Shown in pieces: positions 35,419 through 43,572 of a DNA stretch of 64,000 nt. The notes under the pieces are model-generated. The model saw nothing but the letters and a program-made list of their open reading frames with translations. It ran no database searches and was not told where the DNA came from. The translations under genes and the position numbers were made by a program. Each line of letters begins with the position of its first letter. The stretch's first letter is position 1. The stretch spans positions 25,676-89,675 of the forward strand of contig CAVYUC010000005.1 in assembly GCA_963771595.1 (NCBI GenBank), in the 5' to 3' direction. This DNA comes from CAVYUC01 sp963771595 (lineage in GTDB: Bacteria; Bacteroidota; Bacteroidia; Bacteroidales; Prolixibacteraceae).

Positions 35419-36582
35419 ATGATAACAACCTTAAAAACTGAAATCACCGTTAAAGATATTTGCGAAGGCTTTGTTTACAACGAACTTGAAGGTAAAGGAT
35501 TGTTTGGTTTAAGCGGTAAACTCACCATCCAACCGGAATACCAGCGCGCTTACATTTATGCTGATGGTATAAAAGATGCTGCTGTTATTAAATCCATACT
35601 CAAAAAATATCCGATTGGCTTGATTTATTTCGTCAAAGTAAGCGACGACAAATTTGAAATACTGGACGGACAGCAGCGTATTACCAGTATAGGGCGTTTT
35701 GTCACCAATAAATTTGCCATTAAAGACGACAACGGTATGGAGCAATACTTTGATGGTATTGCAGCCGATATGAGGATCAGAATTTTAGAAACAAAACTCA
35801 CGATTTATGAATGTGAAGGAGAAGAAAGTGAGATAAAAGACTGGTTTCGTACAATTAACATTGCTGGTGTTCCATTGAATAATCAGGAGGTAAATAATGC
35901 TATTTTTTCAGGTCCGTTTGTAACCCTTGCCAAAGAGGAGTTTAGCAACAGTCAGAATGCCAATATCCAAAAATGGAGTGCATATATTAAAGGGACAGTA
36001 AACAGACAGGCATATTTGGAAAGAGCTCTGGACTGGGTAAGCAAAGGAAAAATTGTAGACTACATGAGCCGGCACAGGTATGACAACAACATCAATGAAT
36101 TAAAAACCTATTTCAATACTGTAATCGATTGGGTTTCGGGTGTATTCATTGATGTTGAGTATGAGATGTGTGGCCTTGAATGGGGACGGCTTTACGAAGA
36201 GTATCATAAAAAGGCATATGAACCGAAAAAGGTATCCCTCGAAGTCCAAAAACTCTATGCCGACTCGTATGTCAAAAACCGAAAAGGGATTTTTGAATTT
36301 ATTCTCGGCGGTTCAGTTGATACGAAATTGTTAAATGTCCGGGTTTTTGATGAAGCTACGAAGAAGGCGGTTTATAAAACACAAACTGCCAAAGCAATTG
36401 ATAAAGGAGAATCAAATTGTCCGCTGTGTGCCCTTGGGCATGATTCCGGCAAGAGTAAGATTTGGAAACTGGCCGAAATGGATGCCGACCATGTAACAGC
36501 TTGGAGTAAAGGTGGCGCAACTGATATAAAAAATTGTCAAATGTTATGCAAGACACATAACAAAGCAAAAGGAAACAGATAA
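35419..36582 (+). CDS. DUF262-HNH nuclease, probable restriction partner of the EcoRI-family methyltransferase
   Basis: 387 residues. The N-terminal DUF262 (GmrS/ParB-like) domain has PEYQRAYIY and the nucleotide-handling motif ILDGQQR at 81-87 (D83-G-Q-Q-R87). The middle is helical. A C-terminal HNH nuclease has two CxxC-type metal knuckles (C334, C337; C373, C377) around D357-H358, N372 and H380 in EMDADHVTAWSKGG and NCQMLCKTHNKAKG. DUF262 proteins in GmrSD systems use nucleotides to drive cleavage of modified DNA. Here the fusion to HNH plus a methyltransferase next door suggests self/non-self control by adenine methylation. Translation starts five bases after the methyltransferase stop. 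Confidence 0.85.
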   Translation: MITTLKTEITVKDICEGFVYNELEGKGLFGLSGKLTIQPEYQRAYIYADGIKDAAVIKSILKKYPIGLIYFVKVSDDKFEILDGQQRITSIGRFVTNKFAIKDDNGMEQYFDGIAADMRIRILETKLTIYECEGEESEIKDWFRTINIAGVPLNNQEVNNAIFSGPFVTLAKEEFSNSQNANIQKWSAYIKGTVNRQAYLERALDWVSKGKIVDYMSRHRYDNNINELKTYFNTVIDWVSGVFIDVEYEMCGLEWGRLYEEYHKKAYEPKKVSLEVQKLYADSYVKNRKGIFEFILGGSVDTKLLNVRVFDEATKKAVYKTQTAKAIDKGESNCPLCALGHDSGKSKIWKLAEMDADHVTAWSKGGATDIKNCQMLCKTHNKAKGNR

Positions 36583-36752
36583 TAGAACAACCTGCATAAG
36601 GCATGGAACAACCTAGAGAGCAGCCAAAACAGGTTGAGGAGACTCCGGATATAGGTGATTCCTGTTAATAGAATTACAATTTCACCGGAGAATATTATGA
36701 ACAGTGGGCAGTCATTGATGTATAACGAATCATTAACTATAAAAGCATAATT

Positions 36753-37631
36753 ATGATAGAGCAATTTTTTGAAGAAAAGTATGGAAAAGAAATTTGTGCG
36801 AATCTTTTCAACGACAATCAATTATTAGCAGAGAACATAAAGGCGAAAAATGAACACGATCAGCTACTTGTTAAAACACATGTTGATAAAATTAATCAGG
36901 ATTTAAATTTACATCTTGATGTTTATAATAATAATTGGGCTTTTGATTTTTCGGGTTGGTTAGGCAAATTGGAAACTCGAGAACAACACTTAAAAAAATA
37001 TATGATTATTGGGCTTGAACCGCATGTTGAAAGATATGATTATCAAATTACCTACGGATTATCCGAAAAAGCACCTAATGGACAGAAAAGATTTACTGTT
37101 AATTTGGAAAACAAATTTGAGATAGGTTGTGAAAATGATAGCAGTTTAATTTGGACGAACCTGTTTAAGATTTTGGCGAATAACGACCAAATTGAGGAGG
37201 TTTTAAACAAGGGAAACGAAAAAGAAATGAAAATATTTTTAAATCAGTTTTATATCGCAGATTTATGCCATTTCGCCCCACAGGATAAAGCCAAAGCGGT
37301 GCATGATATAAAAGATTGGAAAAAAATAAGATATGAGGTTGCTTTACACTTTTTAAAAAAGGAAATAGATTTAATAAAACCAGAAATTATTATAACACAA
37401 GGCAATGGTGTATTCAAGGAATTAAAACGTATTCTAAGATTCAATGAGAGTAATAGTTATCCAATTGGATTTGGTAAAAATACCTGGTTGGTTAAAAGAG
37501 GACAAGAAGTTAATAGCAACTATGAGATAATTAGTATCCCACATTTTGGTACAGAATTAAATTACAAAACTTTTTATATGAAGAATCGGGAATCGGTTAA
37601 AAAAATATTAATAGAAAATGGACTAATCTAG
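36753..37631 (+). CDS. Uncharacterised protein with uracil-DNA-glycosylase-like features, in defence island
   Basis: 292 residues, no signal or membrane segment. An all-helical N-terminal part (1-80) is followed by a pattern like the uracil-DNA glycosylase fold: YMIIGLEPHVERYDY (first strand and water-activating loop), FYIADLCHFAPQDKAK (the N/D-x-x-x-x-P loop), EIDLIKPEIIITQGNGVFKELKRIL (the K-P-x-x-I-x-x-x-G strand and helix) and EIISIPHFGTELNY in place of the HPS loop. Conservation is faint, so this is a fold-level guess. It is read in the same direction 170 bases after the DUF262-HNH gene and could remove or sense abnormal bases. Alternatively it is simply an unknown accessory of the methylation system. 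Confidence 0.5.
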   Translation: MIEQFFEEKYGKEICANLFNDNQLLAENIKAKNEHDQLLVKTHVDKINQDLNLHLDVYNNNWAFDFSGWLGKLETREQHLKKYMIIGLEPHVERYDYQITYGLSEKAPNGQKRFTVNLENKFEIGCENDSSLIWTNLFKILANNDQIEEVLNKGNEKEMKIFLNQFYIADLCHFAPQDKAKAVHDIKDWKKIRYEVALHFLKKEIDLIKPEIIITQGNGVFKELKRILRFNESNSYPIGFGKNTWLVKRGQEVNSNYEIISIPHFGTELNYKTFYMKNRESVKKILIENGLI

Positions 37632-37960
37632 AATCTTACATGGTAATATATGTAGGCCGCTATACTCACCAGAATGATATAATATGTAACCTCCGCTCCC
37701 GCGCGATTTTCATCGCGTGGTTTACAGCCAAAACAATCCGCATCAGCCACAAAACAAGCTGAGGAGCTGGCAAAACAAGTTGAGGAAACCGCAAATAAAT
37801 TGAGGAAAACCCAAAACAGGTCGATTCACAGAAGAAACAATTTCATTCCGAAACTGCCATACCCGAAGAATGGAAAGTTGCACTTGAAAATGCAGGAATA
37901 CAGGTCCTATATTCTGCTCGATCAGGTTACCGTTACCATCAAAGAATTTGATAAAAAGTA
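37632..37960. other. Intergenic debris with short hairpin and repeated coding-like words
   Basis: Contains the hairpin CGCGAT-tttc-ATCGCG (37702-37717) and a stretch whose translation repeats KQAEELAKQVEETANK. A related word (caaaacaggttgaggag) appears at about 36620, in the gap after the DUF262-HNH gene. These look like fragments of a duplicated or decayed gene. No intact reading frame is present. Confidence 0.45.
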
Positions 37961-37961
37961 A

Positions 37962-37992
37962 TTTGACAGGTGTATCTAATTAGGTACATTTG
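37962..37992 (+). promoter_or_regulatory. Consensus promoter with overlapping palindromic operator
   Basis: TTTG at 37962-37965 and TACATTTG at 37985-37992 are separated by 19 bases, an exact match to the Bacteroidota TTTG-N19-TAnnTTTG promoter. TGTATCTAATTAGGTACA (37971-37988), palindromic except at one symmetric pair, covers the spacer and the start of the -7 box. It is likely the operator of the XRE gene starting at 38002. Confidence 0.7.
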
Positions 37993-38001
37993 TTGTAAAA
38001 T

Positions 38002-38169
38002 ATGAGTATGCCATTGGGATTAACACAGCAGGAATTGGCGTTGATGAGTGGGACTTCAAGAACTTATATTTCCCGGATTGAAAATGATAAATCTGATGTT
38101 GAGCTGGGTACGCTTAGAAAAATTATTGAAACAGGACTGGGTAAAAATTTGGAAATTAGTATTAAATAG
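38002..38169 (+). CDS. Very short XRE helix-turn-helix protein, possible orphan antitoxin
   Basis: 55 residues: LTQQELALMSGTSRTYISRIENDKSDVELGTLRKIIETGLGKNLEISIK. It contains a complete HTH core (helices 2 to 4) but begins in the first helix, so the N-terminal 20-30 residues usual for HigA-like antitoxins are missing. It has its own consensus promoter and palindromic operator only ten bases upstream, so transcription would start almost at the ATG. No toxin gene is recognisable next to it. It may be a functional mini-regulator or the remains of a toxin-antitoxin module. Confidence 0.6.
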   Translation: MSMPLGLTQQELALMSGTSRTYISRIENDKSDVELGTLRKIIETGLGKNLEISIK

Positions 38170-38279
38170 CTACTGATAATTAAGGGCATAGGTAATGTGG
38201 AAGGATATATTATTCCGGCGTTTGTGTACATTTCAATTACCAGTGTTGTTGAAATGAAAAAAAGAAGCAAAAAATTAGC

Positions 38280-38888
38280 TGATTTACAAACAGAGTCGGG
38301 CTTAATGCTGTTCTTTTCCCGTTTTTGAAGGCAATCCCGACATTGGGAAGTGCGTTTTCGTCAATAGTTTACGAAAGCTTCCAAAGATAATGTTCGTCTG
38401 CGCAACGTACCTCTGTAATCTGAATCCTGCAGTTACCGGCTTTAAACAATATAATCACCAGCAAGATATCACCGGCGGTGGAAGATGTAGTTTCATCACC
38501 ATTCTGTCATGAAATAAAAAGTCCTTCGGAATGTGCTGCTACTGATGCACTTTTGGGCAAAGGAGCGTACCCTGGCTTAATCATGTTTTCCTTTATCCAC
38601 TGTGATATGAGGATATTCACCAGTTAGGGCATTGCACATGTGATAGGATTGTGCCGCCTGCACAGCAGTCCGTCTTTCAGCCTCTGCTGCAAATGTTGTC
38701 CGGAAAAGCTCTCTGAAGGAATTCAGAAAACCGTTCATCACCTGCATCCGTTCCCGCTGTGCCAGTGATTTTTTACCGATGAAATGTCCGGATATTGTTC
38801 GCATATTGTTTTTGCAATTCTTCTGGTAAAACATCATATTCTCCAATTTGCCCCGGCCACTGCTGAAAGGATGATTAATTTCCGCCAT
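38280..38888 (-). pseudogene. Decayed DUF6266 family gene
   Basis: From the ATG at 38888 leftwards: MAEINHPFSSGRGKLENMMFYQKN..MRTISGHFIGKKSLAQRERMQVMNGFLNSFRELFRTTFAAEAERRTAVQAAQSYHMCNALTGEYPHITVDKGK, the unmistakable N-terminal half of DUF6266. A stop ends this frame at 38577. The continuation is in another frame (PLPKSASVAAHSEGLFIS, then after a stop QNGDETTSSTAGDILLVIILFKAGNC) with a further stop later. DUF6266 proteins are found as scattered single genes in Bacteroidota with unknown role. An 11-bp phased repeat array begins 18 bases upstream of its start codon. Confidence 0.65.
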
Positions 38889-38905
38889 CACATCCGTTTT
38901 TCTTA

Positions 38906-39088
38906 ATACCAACGATATACCAGGGATATACCAACGACGTATTTTCTTCGCAGTTTCTTCGCAGTTTCTTCGGAGTATCTTCGCAGTTGGTTCGCGAATT
39001 CGCGAATGAACTGCGAAGATATTCCGAATTTAATCCGAAGATAATATAGGGCTTGGTATGGTGAAGGTATGGTGAATGTATAACCAGG
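38906..39088. repeat. Symmetric repeat array with 11-bp phasing (copy A)
   Basis: Three ATACC words at 38906, 38917 and 38928 are followed by TTCG at 38947, 38958, 38969, 38980 and 38991. Then CGAA occurs at 39003, 39014, 39025 and 39036, and GTAT at 39056, 39067 and 39078. Within each group the spacing is exactly 11 bases. The centre is a 40-base palindrome (38979-39018) with core TTCGCGAATTCGCGAA, imperfect at only two symmetric pairs. The left half is thus the approximate reverse complement of the right half. It lies between the DUF6266 relic and the ABC exporter gene and has no coding frame. Confidence 0.9.
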
Positions 39089-39171
39089 TGATGAACGCAG
39101 CAGATACAAATAATTCCGGCCACAGCTGGTAAATTCAGCCCCATAACCTTAATTTCCCGTTTTCCGTTTTT

Positions 39172-39220
39172 CAATTTAACAATTTTTCAATTTTGCAATT
39201 TTGCCATTTCTCCAATTTCC
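39172..39220. repeat. Short 8-bp-period array before the exporter gene
   Basis: CAATTT-like words recur at 39172, 39180, 39188, 39196, 39204 and 39212, exactly eight bases apart, with changing filler. The array ends about 37 bases before the ABC transporter ATG. A near-consensus TATCTTGG lies between them at about 39232. Confidence 0.6.
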
Positions 39221-39256
39221 CGGTTTTTTTTTATCTTGGACGCCAAATTCTAAACT

Positions 39257-41446
39257 ATGCCAAAATTCCCGTTTTTCAGGCAAATTGATGCAATGGATTG
39301 CGGCCCCACCTGTCTGCGGATGGTCGCAAAATATTACGGGAAACATTTTACTACCGAATCGTTACGCGAAAAATCGTACATCACCCGCGAAGGAGTGTCG
39401 CTGCTCGGAATCAGCGATGCCGCCGAATATATTGGCATGCGCTCGATGGGCGTGCGGCTGTCATTCGAACAATTGAAAGCCGAAGCGCCACTTCCATGCA
39501 TAGTACATTGGGACCAGTCGCATTTTGTGGTGGTGTATAAATTTAAAAAAGGGAAGGTTTATGTTGCCGATCCGGCATTTGGCCACCTCGAATACAGCGA
39601 GCAGGAGTTTCGCGAACACTGGCTGGCTACGGTAAAAGAGGGCGAAGAAAAGGGAATCTGCCTGTTGCTGCAACCCACTCCCGATTTCTACCAGGACAAG
39701 GATGAAAAGGTCAGCCGCACCGGGTTTCGGTTTGTGTTGAATTACCTGAAACCTTACCGGAACCTGATGACGCAACTGCTGCTTGGGTTCTTTCTGGGAA
39801 GCCTCATTCTGCTGGTCATGCCGTTCCTTACCCAAAGTGTGGTGGATATTGGAATCAACAACCAGGACATCGGGTTCATTTATCTGGTTTTGCTGGCGCA
39901 ATTGTTTTTGCTCATCAGCAAAATGTCCATCGAATTTATCCGGTCCTGGATTTTGCTGCACATCAGCACCCGCATCAACATTTCCATCATATCCGATTTT
40001 CTCATCAAACTGATGAAACTGCCGCTGGGCTTTTTCGATTCAAAAATGATTGGCGACATTCTGCAGCGCATCGACGACCATGCCCGTATCGAGCGATTTC
40101 TTACAGCACAATCCATTGGCGTCCTGTTTTCCATGTTCAGCCTGGTCATCTTTTCAATTGTGCTGCTCATATACAGCGTGAAGATATTCCTGATTTTTAT
40201 TGTGGGTTCAGTCCTCTACTTTATCTGGGTGTATGTTTTTATGAACCGCCGCCGCGAGCTGGATTACAAACGGTTCACCAAACTCTCGGAAAATCAAAGT
40301 AAACTCATCCAGATAATCAACGGCATGCAGGAAATAAAACTGAACAACTACGAAAAGGAAAAACGATGGGAGTGGGAGCGTGTTCAGGCCGGGCTGTTTA
40401 AGGTGAGTGTTAAAAACCTGTCGCTGGAGCAGTACCAGGATGCCGGGTCAATATTTATAAACGAAACAAAAAACATCCTGATTATTATTGTATCGGCAAC
40501 AGCTGTAATCAACGGCGAACTTACCCTTGGTATGATGCTGGCTATACAATATATAATAGGTCAGCTGAATACACCGCTCCGGCAACTCATTCGGTTTATG
40601 CACCAGGCACAGGATGCCAAAATCAGTCTGGAGCGCCTGGCCGAAATCCACGACAAAAAGGATGAGGTTCAGGATTCGGCGGCGTATGTTAAAAAACTGC
40701 CTGAAAATAAATCGATCTCGGTTTCAGGTTTGGTGTTTCAATACGAAGGGCCGCGGTCGCCAAGGGTTTTAAATAATATTAATCTCGAAATTCCTGAAAA
40801 TAAAACCACTGCAATTGTAGGTACCAGCGGAAGCGGCAAAACTACGCTCATCAAATTGCTTCTTGGATTTTATCCACCGGTGGAAGGCGATATAAAAGTG
40901 GGCGGCACACGTCTGGCCAATTTTTCGCCAAAAGTCTGGCGCGATAAATGCGGCGTTGTAATGCAGGATGGTTTTATCTTTTCCGACAGCATTGTGCGCA
41001 ATATTGTGGTGAATGAAGATGTTGTGGATGAAGAACGGCTGCTCCATGCAGTGAAAATGGCCAATATTCAGGATTTTATAGAATCGATGCCGCTGAGCTA
41101 CAACACTAAAATAGGGCAGGAAGGCGTGGGGTTAAGTCAGGGACAGAAACAGCGGATATTAATCGCACGGGCAATATATAAGAGTCCGGTGTACCTGTTT
41201 TTCGATGAGGCTACCAATGCTCTCGACGCCAACAACGAGCGGCTGATAATGGAAAACATGGGGCAATTTTCGAAAGGCAAAACCGTTGTAGTGGTGGCAC
41301 ACCGGCTAAGCACTGTAAAAAATGCCGACCAGATAGTAGTGCTCGAAAAAGGTGAGATTGTGGAATTGGGCAGGCATGAAGATTTGATAGCAAAAAAAGG
41401 AAAGTATTTCGAACTGGTTAGAAATCAGTTGGAACTGGGGAATTGA
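39257..41446 (+). CDS. Peptidase-containing ABC exporter (C39 peptidase, bacteriocin/peptide type)
   Basis: 729 residues in three parts. The C39 cysteine peptidase (1-140) has C15 in DAMDCGPTCL, H89 in DQSHFVVVY and D105 in VADPAFGH. A six-helix transmembrane domain covers about 165-445. The ATPase has Walker A GTSGSGKTT, signature LSQGQKQR, Walker B VYLFFDEAT and the switch histidine in VVAHRLS. The family cuts double-glycine leaders and exports the mature peptide. Its HlyD-type adaptor gene lies 666 bases downstream, separated by a toxin-antitoxin pair. No leader-peptide substrate gene is visible nearby. Confidence 0.93.
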   Translation: MPKFPFFRQIDAMDCGPTCLRMVAKYYGKHFTTESLREKSYITREGVSLLGISDAAEYIGMRSMGVRLSFEQLKAEAPLPCIVHWDQSHFVVVYKFKKGKVYVADPAFGHLEYSEQEFREHWLATVKEGEEKGICLLLQPTPDFYQDKDEKVSRTGFRFVLNYLKPYRNLMTQLLLGFFLGSLILLVMPFLTQSVVDIGINNQDIGFIYLVLLAQLFLLISKMSIEFIRSWILLHISTRINISIISDFLIKLMKLPLGFFDSKMIGDILQRIDDHARIERFLTAQSIGVLFSMFSLVIFSIVLLIYSVKIFLIFIVGSVLYFIWVYVFMNRRRELDYKRFTKLSENQSKLIQIINGMQEIKLNNYEKEKRWEWERVQAGLFKVSVKNLSLEQYQDAGSIFINETKNILIIIVSATAVINGELTLGMMLAIQYIIGQLNTPLRQLIRFMHQAQDAKISLERLAEIHDKKDEVQDSAAYVKKLPENKSISVSGLVFQYEGPRSPRVLNNINLEIPENKTTAIVGTSGSGKTTLIKLLLGFYPPVEGDIKVGGTRLANFSPKVWRDKCGVVMQDGFIFSDSIVRNIVVNEDVVDEERLLHAVKMANIQDFIESMPLSYNTKIGQEGVGLSQGQKQRILIARAIYKSPVYLFFDEATNALDANNERLIMENMGQFSKGKTVVVVAHRLSTVKNADQIVVLEKGEIVELGRHEDLIAKKGKYFELVRNQLELGN

Positions 41447-41479
41447 AAAGCTACAGAGCTTCAACTGAAATGTTATCTG

Positions 41480-41487
41480 TATTTTTG
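41480..41487 (+). promoter_or_regulatory. Putative -7 box of the toxin-antitoxin pair
   Basis: TATTTTTG fits TAnnTTTG and lies 26 bases before the antitoxin ATG at 41513, after the exporter gene has ended. It gives the toxin-antitoxin genes a possible independent promoter. Confidence 0.45.
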
Positions 41488-41512
41488 TAATTTTGATTTA
41501 AAATGAGACATA

Positions 41513-41740
41513 ATGAAGATTACGAAAGAAAAAAAGTACAATGAAATACTTAAATTGATCAATCAATTGCCGGAACAGGACATTAAGAAACTGGTTAAAA
41601 AGTTACAAAATGATATGGCATCCGGGAAAAGTACTTCTTCGTTGCAGGAAATAATCCTGAAAGCACCTACCTGGTCTGATAAAAATAACGAAGGTTTTAA
41701 GAAAGTCAGGGATCATATCAATAAATCAAGGATTGCATGA
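41513..41740 (+). CDS. Putative antitoxin of a VapBC-like pair
   Basis: 75 residues, highly charged and helical (KEKKYNEILKLINQLPEQDIKKLVKKLQNDMASGK), with a C-terminal tail (LQEIILKAPTWSDKNNEGFKKVRDHINKSRIA) that probably wraps around the toxin. There is no recognisable ribbon-helix-helix or AbrB signature. Its last four bases overlap the ATG of the PIN-domain toxin, the usual order for antitoxin then toxin. The assignment rests mainly on this position. Confidence 0.75.
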   Translation: MKITKEKKYNEILKLINQLPEQDIKKLVKKLQNDMASGKSTSSLQEIILKAPTWSDKNNEGFKKVRDHINKSRIA

Positions 41741-42120
41741 TAATTCTCGATTCATCGGTACTGATAGAACTGTTTCGTAAAAAGGATAAGAAAAAAACTT
41801 TTTTCTATCAAATTGCAGGCAAATACGAAAAATTTGCAATCTCAGTTATTACTTATTACGAAATAGGAATAGGAAACAGAGAATCACATTCAGATTATTG
41901 GGAACTATTGTGTAATACTTTTGATATCTTGCCGTTCGATAAATTATGTTCTGATTCCGCAATTGAAATTTACAGTGAATTACGGAAAACCAATCAGATG
42001 ATAGATATGGCGGATGTGTTTATTGGTGCAACTGCCAGAGCATATAGTTTCCCTGTTGCAACTTTAAATGTAAAGCATTTCAAACGAATTGATGATCTGG
42101 AAATAATAGATAATGGCTGA
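41737..42120 (+). CDS. PIN-domain ribonuclease toxin (VapC-like)
   Basis: 127 residues. The acidic metal-binding residues of the PIN nuclease fold are D5 (MIILDSSVLIELF), E42 (ITYYEIGIG) and D93 (IDMADVFIGATA); the family's last acidic position is replaced by N111 in ATLNVKHF. Such toxins cut tRNA or rRNA when the antitoxin is lost. It overlaps the antitoxin gene by four bases and the downstream HlyD gene by eight, so all three are co-translated. A toxin-antitoxin pair wedged between an exporter and its adaptor is unusual. Confidence 0.87.
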   Translation: MIILDSSVLIELFRKKDKKKTFFYQIAGKYEKFAISVITYYEIGIGNRESHSDYWELLCNTFDILPFDKLCSDSAIEIYSELRKTNQMIDMADVFIGATARAYSFPVATLNVKHFKRIDDLEIIDNG

Positions 42121-43471
42121 AAGCAAAGATAGAAATCAGGAGGAAAATTCTTCCCGCGGGGGAAATACCAAAGGCAAAGCGGGCCTTGAAATTCGTTCAA
42201 GCGAAGTACAGGAAATCCTGGGCGGGGTGCCGTCATGGATTGTGCGTTACGGTACATTTATGTTTGTTGCCGTTATTTTTATGATCATCGCCTTCAGCTT
42301 TGTATTTAATTATCCTGATATTTTGCGTTCGAATATTGTGGTTACCACACAAAATCCGCCAGCTACAATTGTTGCCCGTACCACCGGAAAAATTGAACAG
42401 CTTTTTGTTACGGATAACCAAAAGGTGGGCAGGGGACAAATGATTGCATTAATTGAAAACCCGGCCAGTTACAATGATGTTTTAAAATTGAAGGCTGTGA
42501 TTGATTCAGTTCAGCCTGATTTTGATACGTTGAATTTTACTCCGGCTGTTCGTTTCAGTAAGAATTTACAGCTGGGATCAATCCAGGAAAATTACTCGCA
42601 GTTTCTGACAAAGCTGGACGAACTGCAGGTTTTTACGCGGCAGGATTATTACCAGAGAAAGAAGGAATCGTTGCAGGAACAGGTTAAAATGGCCCGGATT
42701 CTTTTTGATAGGATGTGGGAACAGAAAAATGCAGTGGAAAAGGAATACGTGTTGAAAAAACGGAACTACGAACGCCAGCAGCGATTAATTGCCGGCGAGG
42801 TTATTTCTACCATCGACCTCGAAAAGGCGGAATCGGAAATGCTGGGAAAGGAATCGGAACTGAACAGGATGCGTTCGGACCTGGCTCAAAAACAAATCGA
42901 TTTGCGTGAACTGGAGCAGGATATGATTGAAAACAACAAAACATATCAGGATTTAAAAAACAGGCACCAGTCGGAGCTGCTTGAAACCTTCAACAACCTG
43001 AAAAGCGAAATCAGCAATTGGGAGCTAACCTACCTGATGCGATCGCCAATGGAGGGTGTGGTTTCCTTTAATAAATTCTGGAGCATCAACCAAAATGTTA
43101 CCGAAGGCGATAATGTTTTCACTGTTGTCCCCGACAATATGGGCGGAATTGTGGGAAAAGTGGAACTGCCTGTCAGAGGGTCCGGGAAAGTCAGGCCCGA
43201 TTTAAATGTGAATGTTAAATTCGATAATTATCCTTACATGGAATACGGCCTGGTAAGGGGAAAGGTAACAAACGTGTCGCTGGTGCCCGAGGATAATTTC
43301 TACATGGTTGAAATTGACTTTCCGAATGGGCTGGTAACCAACTATGGCAACGATTTAACCATGCAAAACCAGCTGGTTGGAAAAGCCGAAATTATTACTG
43401 AAGATTTGAAACTGATACAGCGGGTATTTAATCCGTTAAAGGCATTATGGCGCGAGCGGGTAAATTCTTAA
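42113..43471 (+). CDS. HlyD-family membrane-fusion adaptor for the peptide exporter
   Basis: 452 residues. A cytoplasmic start (about 40 residues) precedes one membrane helix (GTFMFVAVIFMIIAFSFVFNY). The beta-barrel/lipoyl half follows (VTTQNPPATIVARTTGKIEQLFVTDNQKVGRGQMIALIENP), then a long coiled coil at about 160-310 rich in E/K/Q, and the second lipoyl half (TYLMRSPMEGVVSFNKFWSINQNVTEGDNVFTVVP). It bridges the inner-membrane C39 exporter (39257) to an outer-membrane TolC-like channel not found here. Its start codon lies inside the end of the PIN toxin gene. Confidence 0.9.
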   Translation: MAESKDRNQEENSSRGGNTKGKAGLEIRSSEVQEILGGVPSWIVRYGTFMFVAVIFMIIAFSFVFNYPDILRSNIVVTTQNPPATIVARTTGKIEQLFVTDNQKVGRGQMIALIENPASYNDVLKLKAVIDSVQPDFDTLNFTPAVRFSKNLQLGSIQENYSQFLTKLDELQVFTRQDYYQRKKESLQEQVKMARILFDRMWEQKNAVEKEYVLKKRNYERQQRLIAGEVISTIDLEKAESEMLGKESELNRMRSDLAQKQIDLRELEQDMIENNKTYQDLKNRHQSELLETFNNLKSEISNWELTYLMRSPMEGVVSFNKFWSINQNVTEGDNVFTVVPDNMGGIVGKVELPVRGSGKVRPDLNVNVKFDNYPYMEYGLVRGKVTNVSLVPEDNFYMVEIDFPNGLVTNYGNDLTMQNQLVGKAEIITEDLKLIQRVFNPLKALWRERVNS

Positions 43472-43572
43472 ACTTCATTGTTACCATAATAAACAGCGGT
43501 ATTCATCTCTAAAAACACATTGATTTATAATTCATTTCTGTTTTAATTTTTTGAAAAAAAAGTACAAAACGT

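Noticed and set aside
38906..39088. CRISPR-like array
   Set aside because: Units are 11 bases with no spacers of 30 bases, the words change along the array, and no cas genes are near.
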